The position numbers were made by a program, and so were the translations under genes. From Actinotignum schaalii (lineage in GTDB: Bacteria > Actinomycetota > Actinomycetes > Actinomycetales > Actinomycetaceae), in contig NZ_CP008802.1 in the NCBI RefSeq assembly GCF_000724605.1, positions 1,426,001 through 1,490,000 on the forward strand: a stretch of 64,000 nt of DNA. The letters run 5' to 3'. This document shows positions 44,002 through 52,883 of this stretch, one piece after another. The notes beneath the pieces are model-generated. The model was not told the DNA's origin. It saw nothing but the letters and a program-made list of their open reading frames with translations, and searched no databases. Within the stretch, counting starts at the first letter, position 1. The number at the start of each line of letters is the position of its first letter.

Positions 44002-46755
44002 GTGGCCATCACTCTCCAAAGTATTGAGGAGAACGTCAAGAAACTCACCTCCCGTGCGCCCTTCACCCGCGATTTCTTCTTCGACCTCCTCCTCGCGTAC
44101 GGCATCTCCAAATCCAGCGTCACCCGCCTGCGTTCTACCACCGCCAGCTCGCTCAACGTCGCGGCGAACCCGGATCGCGATATCGTGTGGAAAAACAAGA
44201 TCTACCTGGCCGAAACCAGCAATGACCTCATAGCCACCGCACAGGAAATGAAAACCAGTGATGCAGCGCTCCGTTTCAATACCCGCTTCGTCATCGCCAC
44301 GAATTACGAATCCCTCGCCGCGATTGACACCAAAACCGGCGATTCCCTCAGCATCCCCCTCGCCAAACTCGCCAGCGATTTCACCTTCTTCCTCCCCTGG
44401 GCAAACATGGAGAAACAGCACTTCTCCTCGGATACCCACGCGGACCGCCGCGCCGCCGAACACATGAGCAAGGTGTACGACGAACTCCTCGCCGCCAACC
44501 CCAACCTCTTCCACGGGAGCAAATCTCCCCACAGCCTCAACATCTTCTTCACCCGCCTCCTCTTCTGCTTCTTCGCGGAGGATACCGGCATCTTCGCAAA
44601 AGGCCAGTTCACCAGCGCGGTCGGCTCGCACACCCAACGCGACGGCTCCGACACCGCCGCATTCCTCACCGCACTTTTCCACGCGCTGGACACCCCAAAC
44701 CCCGCGGATAAACCCGTCTATTTGCAGAGCTTCCCCTACGTCAACGGTCGCCTTTTCCGCATTAATAACGACGACGCCGCCTCTTTGACAGTCCCCCAAT
44801 TCACCAAGCATGCGCGCGATTCGCTCCTGGAGCTCGGCACCCTGGATTGGTCAGAAATCAACCCGGATATTTTCGGCTCCATGTTCCAAGCGGTGGTAGA
44901 TAAGGACCAGCGCGCTAACCTGGGCCAGCACTACACCTCAGTCCCCAATATCCTCAAAACCATCAAGCCGCTCTTCCTGGATGAGCTCTGGAACGAATAT
45001 GACAAGGCCTGCGAATCGGTACCGCGGCTCAAGAAACTCCTCACAAGAATTTCAAAAATCAAGCTTTTCGATCCAGCCAGCGGCAGCGGCAACTTTTTAG
45101 TTATCGCATATAAGGAATTACGCAAGCTCGAACACGCGATCCTGGACCGCATCGATTCTCTTTCCTCGGCGGGCCGCTGGGGCCTGCTCGGCATGGGCGA
45201 AGAAGAAAAGCTCGGCGCCGCCACCCTGGGCTTCGGTTCCTCGGTGATCAATATCGAGAACTTCTACGGCATCGAAATTGACGACATCTCCGTGGAGATG
45301 GCCATCCTTTCGCTCTGGATCGCCAAACACCAGATGAACCAGGAGTTCAAAGCCAAGTTCGGCCTGGATATTCCCCTCATCCCGCTCAAGGAAACCGGGC
45401 ACATCGTGCACGGCAATGCTACCCGCCTCGACTGGAACGAGGTCTGCCCCAACAACGGCACCGACGAAATTTATTTAATCGGAAACCCACCTTATGTAGG
45501 ATCCAAAAAACAGACCGCCGAACAGAAAGAGGACTACCCCTTCGTCTTCCAAGATCGGAAGTTCTCCAAGAACCTCGACTACATCGCCCTATGGTTTGTG
45601 AAGGGTGCTGACTATATTCGCGGCACTAATGCGAAGCTGTCCTTCGTAACAACCAACTCGATTACCCAGGGTGAGCAAGTCGGACTTCTCCATCCCCACG
45701 TGTTCACCGGCGGTATTGAAATCGGGTACGCCTACACATCTTTCAAGTGGAGCAACAACGCTTCCAATAATGCCGGGGTAACCGTTGCCGTCATTAGCCT
45801 GCGCAACGAATCGGTGGATTCCAAGCACCTGTACACCGGCGATATCAAGACCGAAGTACAGAACATTAATTCCTACCTCGTCAATGGGAACAACGTTGTT
45901 GTTGATAAAAGATCCCGGGGTCCCATATCAGCAGAGCTTCCCTTGATGGTCTTCGGGTCAATGCCACGAGACGGTGGAAATCTCGTCCTTTCTCCCGAAG
46001 AGGCCGAAACTCTCGTTGCTCAGCATCCCGAGACTTCCGATTCCATTAAGTACTTTATCGGAGCGGATGAGTACATCAACGGCAAAGACCGCTACTGCCT
46101 ATGGCTAACCGAAGAAACATATGCCGATTTAGTTGGCATTCCCGCCGTAAAACGACGCGTAGAAAACATCCGCAACTTCCGAAATCGCAGCTCTAACCCA
46201 TCGACTCGAAAATTTGCTGATACCCCTTGGCGTTTTGTGGAGATTCGCTATAAGCCCACGGATTCCATTATCGTGCCAAGCGTATCTTCGGAGCGCCGCG
46301 ATTACGTCCCTATCGGGTATCTGGGTCCCGATACCGTCATCTCGAACGCATCCTTTGCCATCTACGATGCCGAGCCGTGGTTGTTTGCGTTGCTGACCTC
46401 GAAGATGCACATGGCTTGGCTACGCGCTGTTGGCGGCCAGCTCGAAACCCGGCTACGTTACTCGAATACCTTGGTCTATAACACTTTCCCCGTGCCAGAG
46501 TTGTCGGCGTCGTCGAAAGAAGAACTCACGAAACGCGCGCTACGCGTACTCGATGTACGCGAATACCACTGCGAAAAGACTCTCGCGGAACTTTACGATC
46601 CGGACCTCATGCCACGCAACCTGCGCGAAGCGCACGAAAAAATTGACGAAGCGGTCGATAGACTTTACAAGAGCACCCCGTTCGCATCCGATGAGGAACG
46701 CCTCGCGGTGCTGTTCGCCAAGTATCAGCAGATGATCGAAGCAGAAGGGAAATAG
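44002..46755 (+). CDS. MmeI-like DNA methyltransferase with degenerate nuclease domain
   Basis: A 917-residue protein. The N-terminal ~150 residues align by pattern with the nuclease part of MmeI-type (type IIL) enzymes: D60-IVWKNKIYLA-E71-T-S, where active enzymes have D-x(9-10)-E-x-K. The Lys is Ser73, so this domain is probably dead. A helical spacer follows (FTRLLFCFFAEDTGIF), then the gamma-class N6-adenine methyltransferase: motif I FDPASGSGNFL (~356) and motif IV NPPY (~495-498). A target-recognition region occupies about 600-820. GTG 44002 follows AAAGGAGCC. The helicase gene starts 2 bp after its stop. Confidence 0.88.
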   Translation: MAITLQSIEENVKKLTSRAPFTRDFFFDLLLAYGISKSSVTRLRSTTASSLNVAANPDRDIVWKNKIYLAETSNDLIATAQEMKTSDAALRFNTRFVIATNYESLAAIDTKTGDSLSIPLAKLASDFTFFLPWANMEKQHFSSDTHADRRAAEHMSKVYDELLAANPNLFHGSKSPHSLNIFFTRLLFCFFAEDTGIFAKGQFTSAVGSHTQRDGSDTAAFLTALFHALDTPNPADKPVYLQSFPYVNGRLFRINNDDAASLTVPQFTKHARDSLLELGTLDWSEINPDIFGSMFQAVVDKDQRANLGQHYTSVPNILKTIKPLFLDELWNEYDKACESVPRLKKLLTRISKIKLFDPASGSGNFLVIAYKELRKLEHAILDRIDSLSSAGRWGLLGMGEEEKLGAATLGFGSSVINIENFYGIEIDDISVEMAILSLWIAKHQMNQEFKAKFGLDIPLIPLKETGHIVHGNATRLDWNEVCPNNGTDEIYLIGNPPYVGSKKQTAEQKEDYPFVFQDRKFSKNLDYIALWFVKGADYIRGTNAKLSFVTTNSITQGEQVGLLHPHVFTGGIEIGYAYTSFKWSNNASNNAGVTVAVISLRNESVDSKHLYTGDIKTEVQNINSYLVNGNNVVVDKRSRGPISAELPLMVFGSMPRDGGNLVLSPEEAETLVAQHPETSDSIKYFIGADEYINGKDRYCLWLTEETYADLVGIPAVKRRVENIRNFRNRSSNPSTRKFADTPWRFVEIRYKPTDSIIVPSVSSERRDYVPIGYLGPDTVISNASFAIYDAEPWLFALLTSKMHMAWLRAVGGQLETRLRYSNTLVYNTFPVPELSASSKEELTKRALRVLDVREYHCEKTLAELYDPDLMPRNLREAHEKIDEAVDRLYKSTPFASDEERLAVLFAKYQQMIEAEGK

Positions 46756-46757
46756 CC

Positions 46758-48932
46758 GTGGCCACCGAAAACGTTGTGGACGTGACCTATGCGCAAACCG
46801 GGAAATCGGTTGCCACCGATGAGCTCGGGATGCGGGAAATGCAGGCTCGTGCCTATGAACAGCGCACCTCCCAGTACCTGCTCATCAAGGCACCGCCCGC
46901 TTCCGGGAAATCGCGTGCGCTCATGTTTATCGCGCTCGATAAGCTCTTCAACCAGGGTCGGCGCAAGGTAATCGTGGCGGTACCCGAACGCTCCATCGGC
47001 GCATCCTTCGCGCCCACCGACCTCACCACCTACGGCTTCTTCGCGGACTGGGACGTCAAACCCGCCAACAACCTGTGCACACCCGGCAGCAACGAATCAA
47101 AAGTCGCCGCATTCCTGCGTTTCCTGGAAGGGCCGGATGCCACGCTTGTCTGCACGCACGCCACCCTGCGTTTCGCCTTTGAACAGGCCAAACCCGAGGA
47201 TTTCAACGGCTGCGTGATCGCGATTGACGAATTCCATCACGTCTCAGCAGACCTGGACAATAACCGGCTCGGCTCCGTGCTGCACGCCATTATGGAGCAG
47301 TCCGACGCGCATATCATCGCCATGACCGGCTCCTACTTCCGCGGGGACTCCGTGCCCGTGCTGGACCCCAAAGACGAAGCGAAATTCACACCCGTCACCT
47401 TCAACTATTACGACCAGCTCAACGGCTACCAGTACCTGAAAACGCTCGGGATTGGCCACCACTTCTACCAGGGCCGTTACACCGACGCCATCGCAGAAGT
47501 GCTGGATCTCGACAAGAAAACCATTCTGCATATCCCCTCCGTGAACTCCGGGGAATCCACCAAAGACAAGTACGAAGAAGTCGGGAAGATCCTCGATATT
47601 ATTGGCGAGGTGCTTTCGCCCGAAGAAGTTGCGCAGGTAGAGCCGCGTTTCCCCGGGGACGACTGCATGATCTTCGTGCGGCGGCGTGACACCGGTGCCG
47701 TGCTGCGCGTGGCCGACCTTGTGGACGATAGCGATGAGAAAGCGCGCGCTAAGACACTGGTGTATTTGACCGATGTGGCCGCGAAGAATCGCGACGCTGC
47801 TGACATCATCATCGCGCTCGGGATGGCGAAAGAAGGTTTCGACTGGCCTTTCGCGGAACACGCCCTCACAGTTGGTTACCGTGCCTCGCATACCGAACTC
47901 ATCCAGATCATCGGGCGCGTCACCCGCGATAGTCCCGGGAAAAGCCACGCGCAATTCACGAACCTGCTAGCTGAACCGGATGCCACCCAAAACGAAGTGA
48001 CGCTCTCCGTCAACAACGTGCTGAAAGGCATCACCGCGGCGCTGCTCATGGAACAGGTGCTTGCCCCGAACTACAACTTCCGAGCCAAGCGCAACACCGA
48101 CGAAACCCCGGATCCCGGCACCCTGGAAGTCAAGGGACTGGTGGAACCGTCTACCAAGCGCGCTAAGGAGATTATCGCCACCGGTATCGATGACCTGAAA
48201 GCCAATATTTTGCAAGATGACCAGGTAGCGCGGGCCGCGGCCGGTGCAGCGGAACCCGAAGTCATTAACAAAGTGCTTATCCCGCGCATCATTCGCCAAA
48301 CCTACCCGGACATCACTGAGAAAGAAGTCGAGCAAATCCGCCAGCATGTGGTGGTCTCCTCCGTGATCAAATCTGGCGAAGTGCGAACCGTGGGCGACCG
48401 GCGTTTCGTGGAAGCGGGAAACAAGTTCGTGGATATTGATGAGATCAACATCGACCTCATCGAATCCATCAACCCCTTCCAGAAGGCCTTCGAAGTGATG
48501 TCCAAGCAGGTCTCCAGCCCGGTACTGCGCATCATCCAAGATGCCATCGCCGCCACCCGCATCACCCTGAAGCCGGAAGAAGCATTGGAGATGTGGCCCG
48601 CAGTCACCGACTGGGTCAAGGTCAATGGCCGCCGCCCGGACGTCCGCAGCGACGACCCCACCGAGAAACTGTATGCCGAAGGTCTGCTCATCCTGCAACG
48701 CGAAAAAGCAAAGCATGATGCTGAGAAAGCGGCGGCTGAAGCGGCCGTTGAAGCTGCGGTTGGGGTGGAAGCTGACGGAGATAGCGCCGGTGAAACGGAA
48801 GCTGCGAATGATGCAACTGCAGCTGAGCAGAGCGAATCCGCGGCAGTTCGCAGCGGCGGCAAGCATGCCGAAGATGTGCCGGTGCCGGCCCGTACCGCGA
48901 GCGCCGAGGCTTCCCAGGGAGACAAGAACTAA
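46758..48932 (+). CDS. DEAD/DEAH-box helicase of restriction cassette
   Basis: A 724-residue superfamily 2 helicase: Walker A KAPPASGKS (about 44-52), Walker B/motif II IAIDEFHHVS (D157), motif III MTGSYF and motif VI QIIGRVTRDSPG. The region from 430 to 650 is unique. The last ~70 residues are Ala/Glu-rich low complexity. Presumed role: ATP-driven translocation on DNA from the methyltransferase recognition site, delivering the GIY-YIG nuclease (inference). Start GTG 46758; the stop TAA overlaps the next ATG (TAATG). Confidence 0.88.
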   Translation: MATENVVDVTYAQTGKSVATDELGMREMQARAYEQRTSQYLLIKAPPASGKSRALMFIALDKLFNQGRRKVIVAVPERSIGASFAPTDLTTYGFFADWDVKPANNLCTPGSNESKVAAFLRFLEGPDATLVCTHATLRFAFEQAKPEDFNGCVIAIDEFHHVSADLDNNRLGSVLHAIMEQSDAHIIAMTGSYFRGDSVPVLDPKDEAKFTPVTFNYYDQLNGYQYLKTLGIGHHFYQGRYTDAIAEVLDLDKKTILHIPSVNSGESTKDKYEEVGKILDIIGEVLSPEEVAQVEPRFPGDDCMIFVRRRDTGAVLRVADLVDDSDEKARAKTLVYLTDVAAKNRDAADIIIALGMAKEGFDWPFAEHALTVGYRASHTELIQIIGRVTRDSPGKSHAQFTNLLAEPDATQNEVTLSVNNVLKGITAALLMEQVLAPNYNFRAKRNTDETPDPGTLEVKGLVEPSTKRAKEIIATGIDDLKANILQDDQVARAAAGAAEPEVINKVLIPRIIRQTYPDITEKEVEQIRQHVVVSSVIKSGEVRTVGDRRFVEAGNKFVDIDEINIDLIESINPFQKAFEVMSKQVSSPVLRIIQDAIAATRITLKPEEALEMWPAVTDWVKVNGRRPDVRSDDPTEKLYAEGLLILQREKAKHDAEKAAAEAAVEAAVGVEADGDSAGETEAANDATAAEQSESAAVRSGGKHAEDVPVPARTASAEASQGDKN

Positions 48933-50200
48933 TGGCTGATTTCGATTTTGAAGCAGAATTCGCGAAGATCCTCGCCTCCGATACCGAAGGGCTACTTGAC
49001 GCGCCTCCGGCCCCGCGGCGTTTCACCAGCGAAGACCGGCTAGAACGCGCCTTCCTGGAAATCGTGGACTTCCGGGCCAAAGAAGGGCGCGAACCAGATC
49101 CGCACACCCGAGCTATCGGGGAGCGCAAGCTCGGGGCACGCCTGGAAGGAATCCGTGCCGATCCCGAAAAGCTCGAAAAGCTCAAGGACCTCGACACTGA
49201 ATTCGGGCTACTCGCCCGCGAAGAAGCCCCGCAGAGCATTGATGACGTTCTGGCCTCCGATGAGTTCAACCTCCTGGACGACGGATACGGCATCACCGAT
49301 GTGTCCCGGCTCCCCGCTGCGCCACCGCGTACCATCGCCACGCCGGATTACGTGGCCAAACGCGTGAAAGCAAAAGAATTTGAAAAGTTTGAGCCGCTTT
49401 TCAAGGCGAAGCATGCACAGCTATCGGCCGGGATCGTAGAGCAGAAACCTTATAAGAGTCTAGATACCGGTATCAACGCGATTCGTGAGGGCCTGTACTT
49501 CGTACTTAACGGAGTCATGGGATATGTCGCTTTCCAAGGAGACGACGAAAAACACCTTACCGGCGGCGAAATCCGGACCCGGCAGCGGCTACGCGTCATT
49601 TTCGAAAACGGGACCGAATCCGATCTCTTCCGCCAATCCCTTGCGGGACGCATGGGAGAAGAAGACGGCCGGATCATCACCCAACCCGCCGATGTTGCTT
49701 ACGATCTTGCCTACGCAGAACCCTCGGCAGATGTTGAAGCGTCTGGTGAAATTATCAGCGAAGCTTCTTCGGACGAAACTCCAACCGGGTGGATCTATGT
49801 GCTGCGTTCACTCTCCACAGATCCGCAAATCTCCAGCCTGCGCAACCTCCACAAGATTGGGTTCTCGCGCGGGCCGGTAGAAAAGCGCATCGCCGGCGCG
49901 GAACAATCACCCACCTACCTCATGGCGCCCGTCGAAATCGTGGACACGTACGTGACTTACGATGTGAACGCCGCGAAACTGGAGCATCTGCTCCACCAGA
50001 TCTTCGCGGACGTAAAAGTATCCCTCTCGCAAATTGATAGCGAGGGCAAAAACTACGACCCGAGCGAATGGTTCATCGTCCCGCGCGAAGCCATCGCCAC
50101 CGCCGTCGAGCTCATTCAAAACGGGGAAAATACCAAGTATCGCTATGACAAGGGGAGCGAGAGTTTTATACGTCTAGCTATCGACCGAGCCCCCTCATAA
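48932..50200 (+). CDS. GIY-YIG nuclease of restriction cassette
   Basis: A 422-residue protein. A charged helical N-terminal half (~1-230, probable protein-interaction region) precedes the C-terminal T5orf172/MUG113-type GIY-YIG domain. That domain has GWIYVLRSLS (GIY strand), NLHKIGFSRG (YIG strand, with the conserved Arg after it) and KLEHLLHQIF (metal-binding Glu). The domain is the only intact nuclease seen in the cassette. The ATG overlaps the helicase stop. The stop codon itself is part of a strong AAGGAG RBS for a tiny downstream ORF. Confidence 0.85.
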   Translation: MADFDFEAEFAKILASDTEGLLDAPPAPRRFTSEDRLERAFLEIVDFRAKEGREPDPHTRAIGERKLGARLEGIRADPEKLEKLKDLDTEFGLLAREEAPQSIDDVLASDEFNLLDDGYGITDVSRLPAAPPRTIATPDYVAKRVKAKEFEKFEPLFKAKHAQLSAGIVEQKPYKSLDTGINAIREGLYFVLNGVMGYVAFQGDDEKHLTGGEIRTRQRLRVIFENGTESDLFRQSLAGRMGEEDGRIITQPADVAYDLAYAEPSADVEASGEIISEASSDETPTGWIYVLRSLSTDPQISSLRNLHKIGFSRGPVEKRIAGAEQSPTYLMAPVEIVDTYVTYDVNAAKLEHLLHQIFADVKVSLSQIDSEGKNYDPSEWFIVPREAIATAVELIQNGENTKYRYDKGSESFIRLAIDRAPS

Positions 50201-50214
50201 GGAGCCTAACCAAA

Positions 50215-50316
50215 ATGGAATTCCTTTCTATTTTTCATTTGAACGTTCACTTCGGAACTGTTTTTCATATCGTTGCAAATAACAGCACGGCACTCAAACA
50301 ACCAACCGCCCAATAA
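50215..50316 (+). CDS. Candidate 33-residue peptide between nuclease and RloC-like genes
   Basis: ATG 50215 is preceded by AAGGAG (50199-50204) at a 10-nt distance. The product is a 33-residue peptide beginning MEFLSIFHLNVHFGTVFHIV, hydrophobic in its first two thirds. It fills the gap between two defence genes. It could be a leader peptide or a small regulator, or chance. Too short for family assignment. Confidence 0.3.
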   Translation: MEFLSIFHLNVHFGTVFHIVANNSTALKQPTAQ

Positions 50317-50350
50317 ACGATCCGCACCCCATCTGTAGGCTAGGAGAATC

Positions 50351-52597
50351 GTGATTAAAAACATCAACCTTGAAGGTTTCCCCTGTTTCGCCGTTGATGC
50401 CGGACTCAACAACCTCGAAGCTATTAACCATATCTATGGACCAAACGGCTCGGGCAAAACAACAATAAGTGAGTTTTTGACGACTTTATCGCCCGAAGGT
50501 AACCAAGCAGTCCACTGGGAAGGCGATCCTGATACAATTCGCGTATATAATAGGAGTTACGCTCGATCCGTCTTTGCGAAACCAGAAGGTGAAGAACCTG
50601 GTGTATTTCTTCTCGGCGAAAACAGCGCCGAAACCCTCAAGAAAATTGACGCCCTCACGGCAAAGCAAAATAAAATAAACGAAAAATTAGCGAATTATAA
50701 AGCCGACCACACCAACACCGCTGAAGAATTAGAGACCGAAAAGAAGGCTCTGCAAGAAACAATTTGGGAACGGCTCGATGCAATCCCCGATGTTTTAAGG
50801 CAAAAAATGCCGAAAACAAAAGGAAATAAAAGGAAATGCCTCGAAGAAGCTCTGCGTGTAGCGTCCGAACCTTATAACCCTCAAGACGGGACCTTTGACA
50901 GTCTCGAAAAAATGGCAAACGACCTAAACCAAATGGGAGAAACTGAGAGTGCCATTAGCGCCTTCCCGAGCCCTCCCTCAGCCTTTCGGAATGCACAAGG
51001 CTTCTATTCACTGCTCAGTAAACCGATCGTCGGGAGCGCTGACGTTCCACTATCTGCATTGGTTAATTCCCTCTCAAATTCCGATTGGGTTAGGGAGGGA
51101 ATTGCCTATCTTAATGATCAACATAATATCAACAACGTTTGCCCATTCTGCCAACAAGAAGTTTCAGAAGAATTAAAATCTAAGATTGAGAGCGTATTCG
51201 ACGCCACTTACCGAAACGCTATCGCCGCCATTCAAAGCTTCAAGCAAATTTTAGATTCCGCACATCAGGAAATTACAGCTTACGAAAGGGAACATGTTGG
51301 AAAACTGGCTCGTTTCGCACCGGTCGATCACGTTACTTTAGTTTTCGAGAATATAAAAAGCGCAATACGCCAATTGCAAAGCAGCCTCACACAAAAACTT
51401 GCAAGCCCTTCAACGCCAATCGCCCCAGCAATGATCACTGATAAATACGATGCTCTGGATCGACTCGTAACTGAGGCTAATCTCGATATTAGTAGTTTAA
51501 ATGACCGGTGGCAGAATTCGGAAAAAGAATGGGAAAGAATCCAAACGCAATCCTGGAAATTCTTCGTGAATGAACGCCTCAAGGATCTAATCGACTCATT
51601 TAATCATTCGGAGGGAAGACTAAATAAAAAGCTTGCAGGACTCTCCGAGAAGATTAATAGATTAGACTCCGATCTTACCGAGATAAGCAACAATTTAAAG
51701 GATCTTCACTCGCGTTCAACCTCAAGTCAGCGCACAATCGAACTAATAAACAGTCTCCTCGAGGACGCACGTTTCCGGAGTTTTAAACTCTGTTCTGCTT
51801 CCGGAAATTCGGATGGCTACAAGTTAGTCCGACCGAACGGCAATCTGGTTGATATTGAATCATTAAGCGAAGGGGAGCGAACCTTCATCACATTCTTGTA
51901 TTTCTACCACTCCCTATTTTCCGTTAAGCAGGATGACGAAACGGACCACATAGTTGCCGTAATCGATGACCCCATTTCAAGCCTCGACTCTGAGATTATG
52001 TTCGTCGTTTCCTGGCTCATTAGACGACTTATCGAACAAGTTAAAGAAGGAACGCACGACCGCGTGAAGCAGCTTATTATCCTCACACATAATAGACGCT
52101 TTCATAATGAGCTTTGTGTACAATATAGAAATCAAAATCCAAAAAATGTAGCTTTTTATCGAATTCGTAAACTTTCACCCAGCCCAAATCTTATTCAGGG
52201 ACCCGAGAAAAGGAATCCTATCCGCAACTCTTACCAGGAGCTCTGGGACGAAGTGGCAATTGCAAAGTCTAGTCCACATTGCGGAAAACCCTGGCTCCCC
52301 AACGTTCTTCGCAGGATTCTAGAGACGTACTTTGTAGATCTTGTTGGCCTGCAGAACCTAAATTACCTTGGAGAAGATCTCCCGCTCGAAGAACAGGTAA
52401 TGCATAAGGCCCTTATTGCCTGGACTAACACTGGGTCACATTCCATTATAGAGGCAGACGACTATCTACCCGAATCGGAAAATACCGATCTTTGGTTAGA
52501 GCTTTTTAAGAATGTTTTTTACAAAGAGGGGAATGGCGCGCACAAGTATCACTACAACATGATGATGGCAGGAACGGAGAATAATGGTAAATCCTAA
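50351..52597 (+). CDS. RloC/PrrC-like AAA ATPase, candidate anticodon nuclease
   Basis: A 748-residue AAA_13-type protein. Walker A YGPNGSGKTT (30-38), a long coiled coil with a zinc-hook CPFC (264-267) at its centre, ABC signature LSEGERTF (~506) and Walker B VIDDPISSLDSE (~540). After the ATPase domain: LTHNRRFHNE, then LRRILETYF (R654, E658) and TGSHSI (H697). This is reminiscent of the R-x3-E...H triad of the PrrC/RloC tRNA nucleases. GTG 50351 has TAGGAGAATC. The gene is visibly AT-richer than its neighbours, suggesting separate acquisition. RloC proteins often accompany restriction systems and act when restriction fails. Confidence 0.75.
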   Translation: MIKNINLEGFPCFAVDAGLNNLEAINHIYGPNGSGKTTISEFLTTLSPEGNQAVHWEGDPDTIRVYNRSYARSVFAKPEGEEPGVFLLGENSAETLKKIDALTAKQNKINEKLANYKADHTNTAEELETEKKALQETIWERLDAIPDVLRQKMPKTKGNKRKCLEEALRVASEPYNPQDGTFDSLEKMANDLNQMGETESAISAFPSPPSAFRNAQGFYSLLSKPIVGSADVPLSALVNSLSNSDWVREGIAYLNDQHNINNVCPFCQQEVSEELKSKIESVFDATYRNAIAAIQSFKQILDSAHQEITAYEREHVGKLARFAPVDHVTLVFENIKSAIRQLQSSLTQKLASPSTPIAPAMITDKYDALDRLVTEANLDISSLNDRWQNSEKEWERIQTQSWKFFVNERLKDLIDSFNHSEGRLNKKLAGLSEKINRLDSDLTEISNNLKDLHSRSTSSQRTIELINSLLEDARFRSFKLCSASGNSDGYKLVRPNGNLVDIESLSEGERTFITFLYFYHSLFSVKQDDETDHIVAVIDDPISSLDSEIMFVVSWLIRRLIEQVKEGTHDRVKQLIILTHNRRFHNELCVQYRNQNPKNVAFYRIRKLSPSPNLIQGPEKRNPIRNSYQELWDEVAIAKSSPHCGKPWLPNVLRRILETYFVDLVGLQNLNYLGEDLPLEEQVMHKALIAWTNTGSHSIIEADDYLPESENTDLWLELFKNVFYKEGNGAHKYHYNMMMAGTENNGKS

Positions 52598-52622
52598 GTT
52601 CGCCTCCAAAGAACGCGTTAAA

Positions 52623-52712
52623 ATGAAAGTTGTCATATACGGCTCAACGGCGCTCTTCCTCGCCCTTAGACAGGTCCAGTTCGTGCGCTGTACCGGCCTG
52701 GATCAGGGCTGA
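52623..52712 (+). pseudogene. Short gene fragment
   Basis: A 29-codon frame beginning MKVVIYGSTALFLALRQVQF, which looks like the hydrophobic first strand of a larger protein cut off by the IS-end remnant at 52725-52750. No strong RBS. The parent family is not identified. Confidence 0.25.
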
Positions 52713-52724
52713 CGACGGACTGCC

Positions 52725-52750
52725 ATTAGCAACTATTTTTCTATTAACCC
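52725..52750. mobile_element. Solitary IS256/IS1249-type terminal repeat
   Basis: ATTAGCAACTATTTTT plus CTATTAACCC is the reverse complement of the left end of the IS at 6324, apart from a 2-bp gap. About 15 bp further inward (GCTGACGACGG) also resemble that IS. The other end is missing. It marks an old, mostly deleted insertion between the defence island and the sugar operon. Confidence 0.65.
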
Positions 52751-52772
52751 GAGGGCCATAGCAAAGAATAAC

Positions 52773-52816
52773 CGTGGCGGGGCCTGCCCGGTAGTACCCG
52801 AACAAGCCCCGCCACG
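52773..52816 (-). terminator. Terminator of the PTS/GH1 operon
   Basis: Perfect 11-bp arms, CGTGGCGGGGC (52773-52783) and its complement (52806-52816), with a 22-nt loop, 68 bp beyond the EIIC stop. Confidence 0.7.
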
Positions 52817-52883
52817 TACGGGAGATACAACAACCACTCTTCCGAACAATCCGTACGGGAATGTCCAGGAAAGCCGGAATAGC

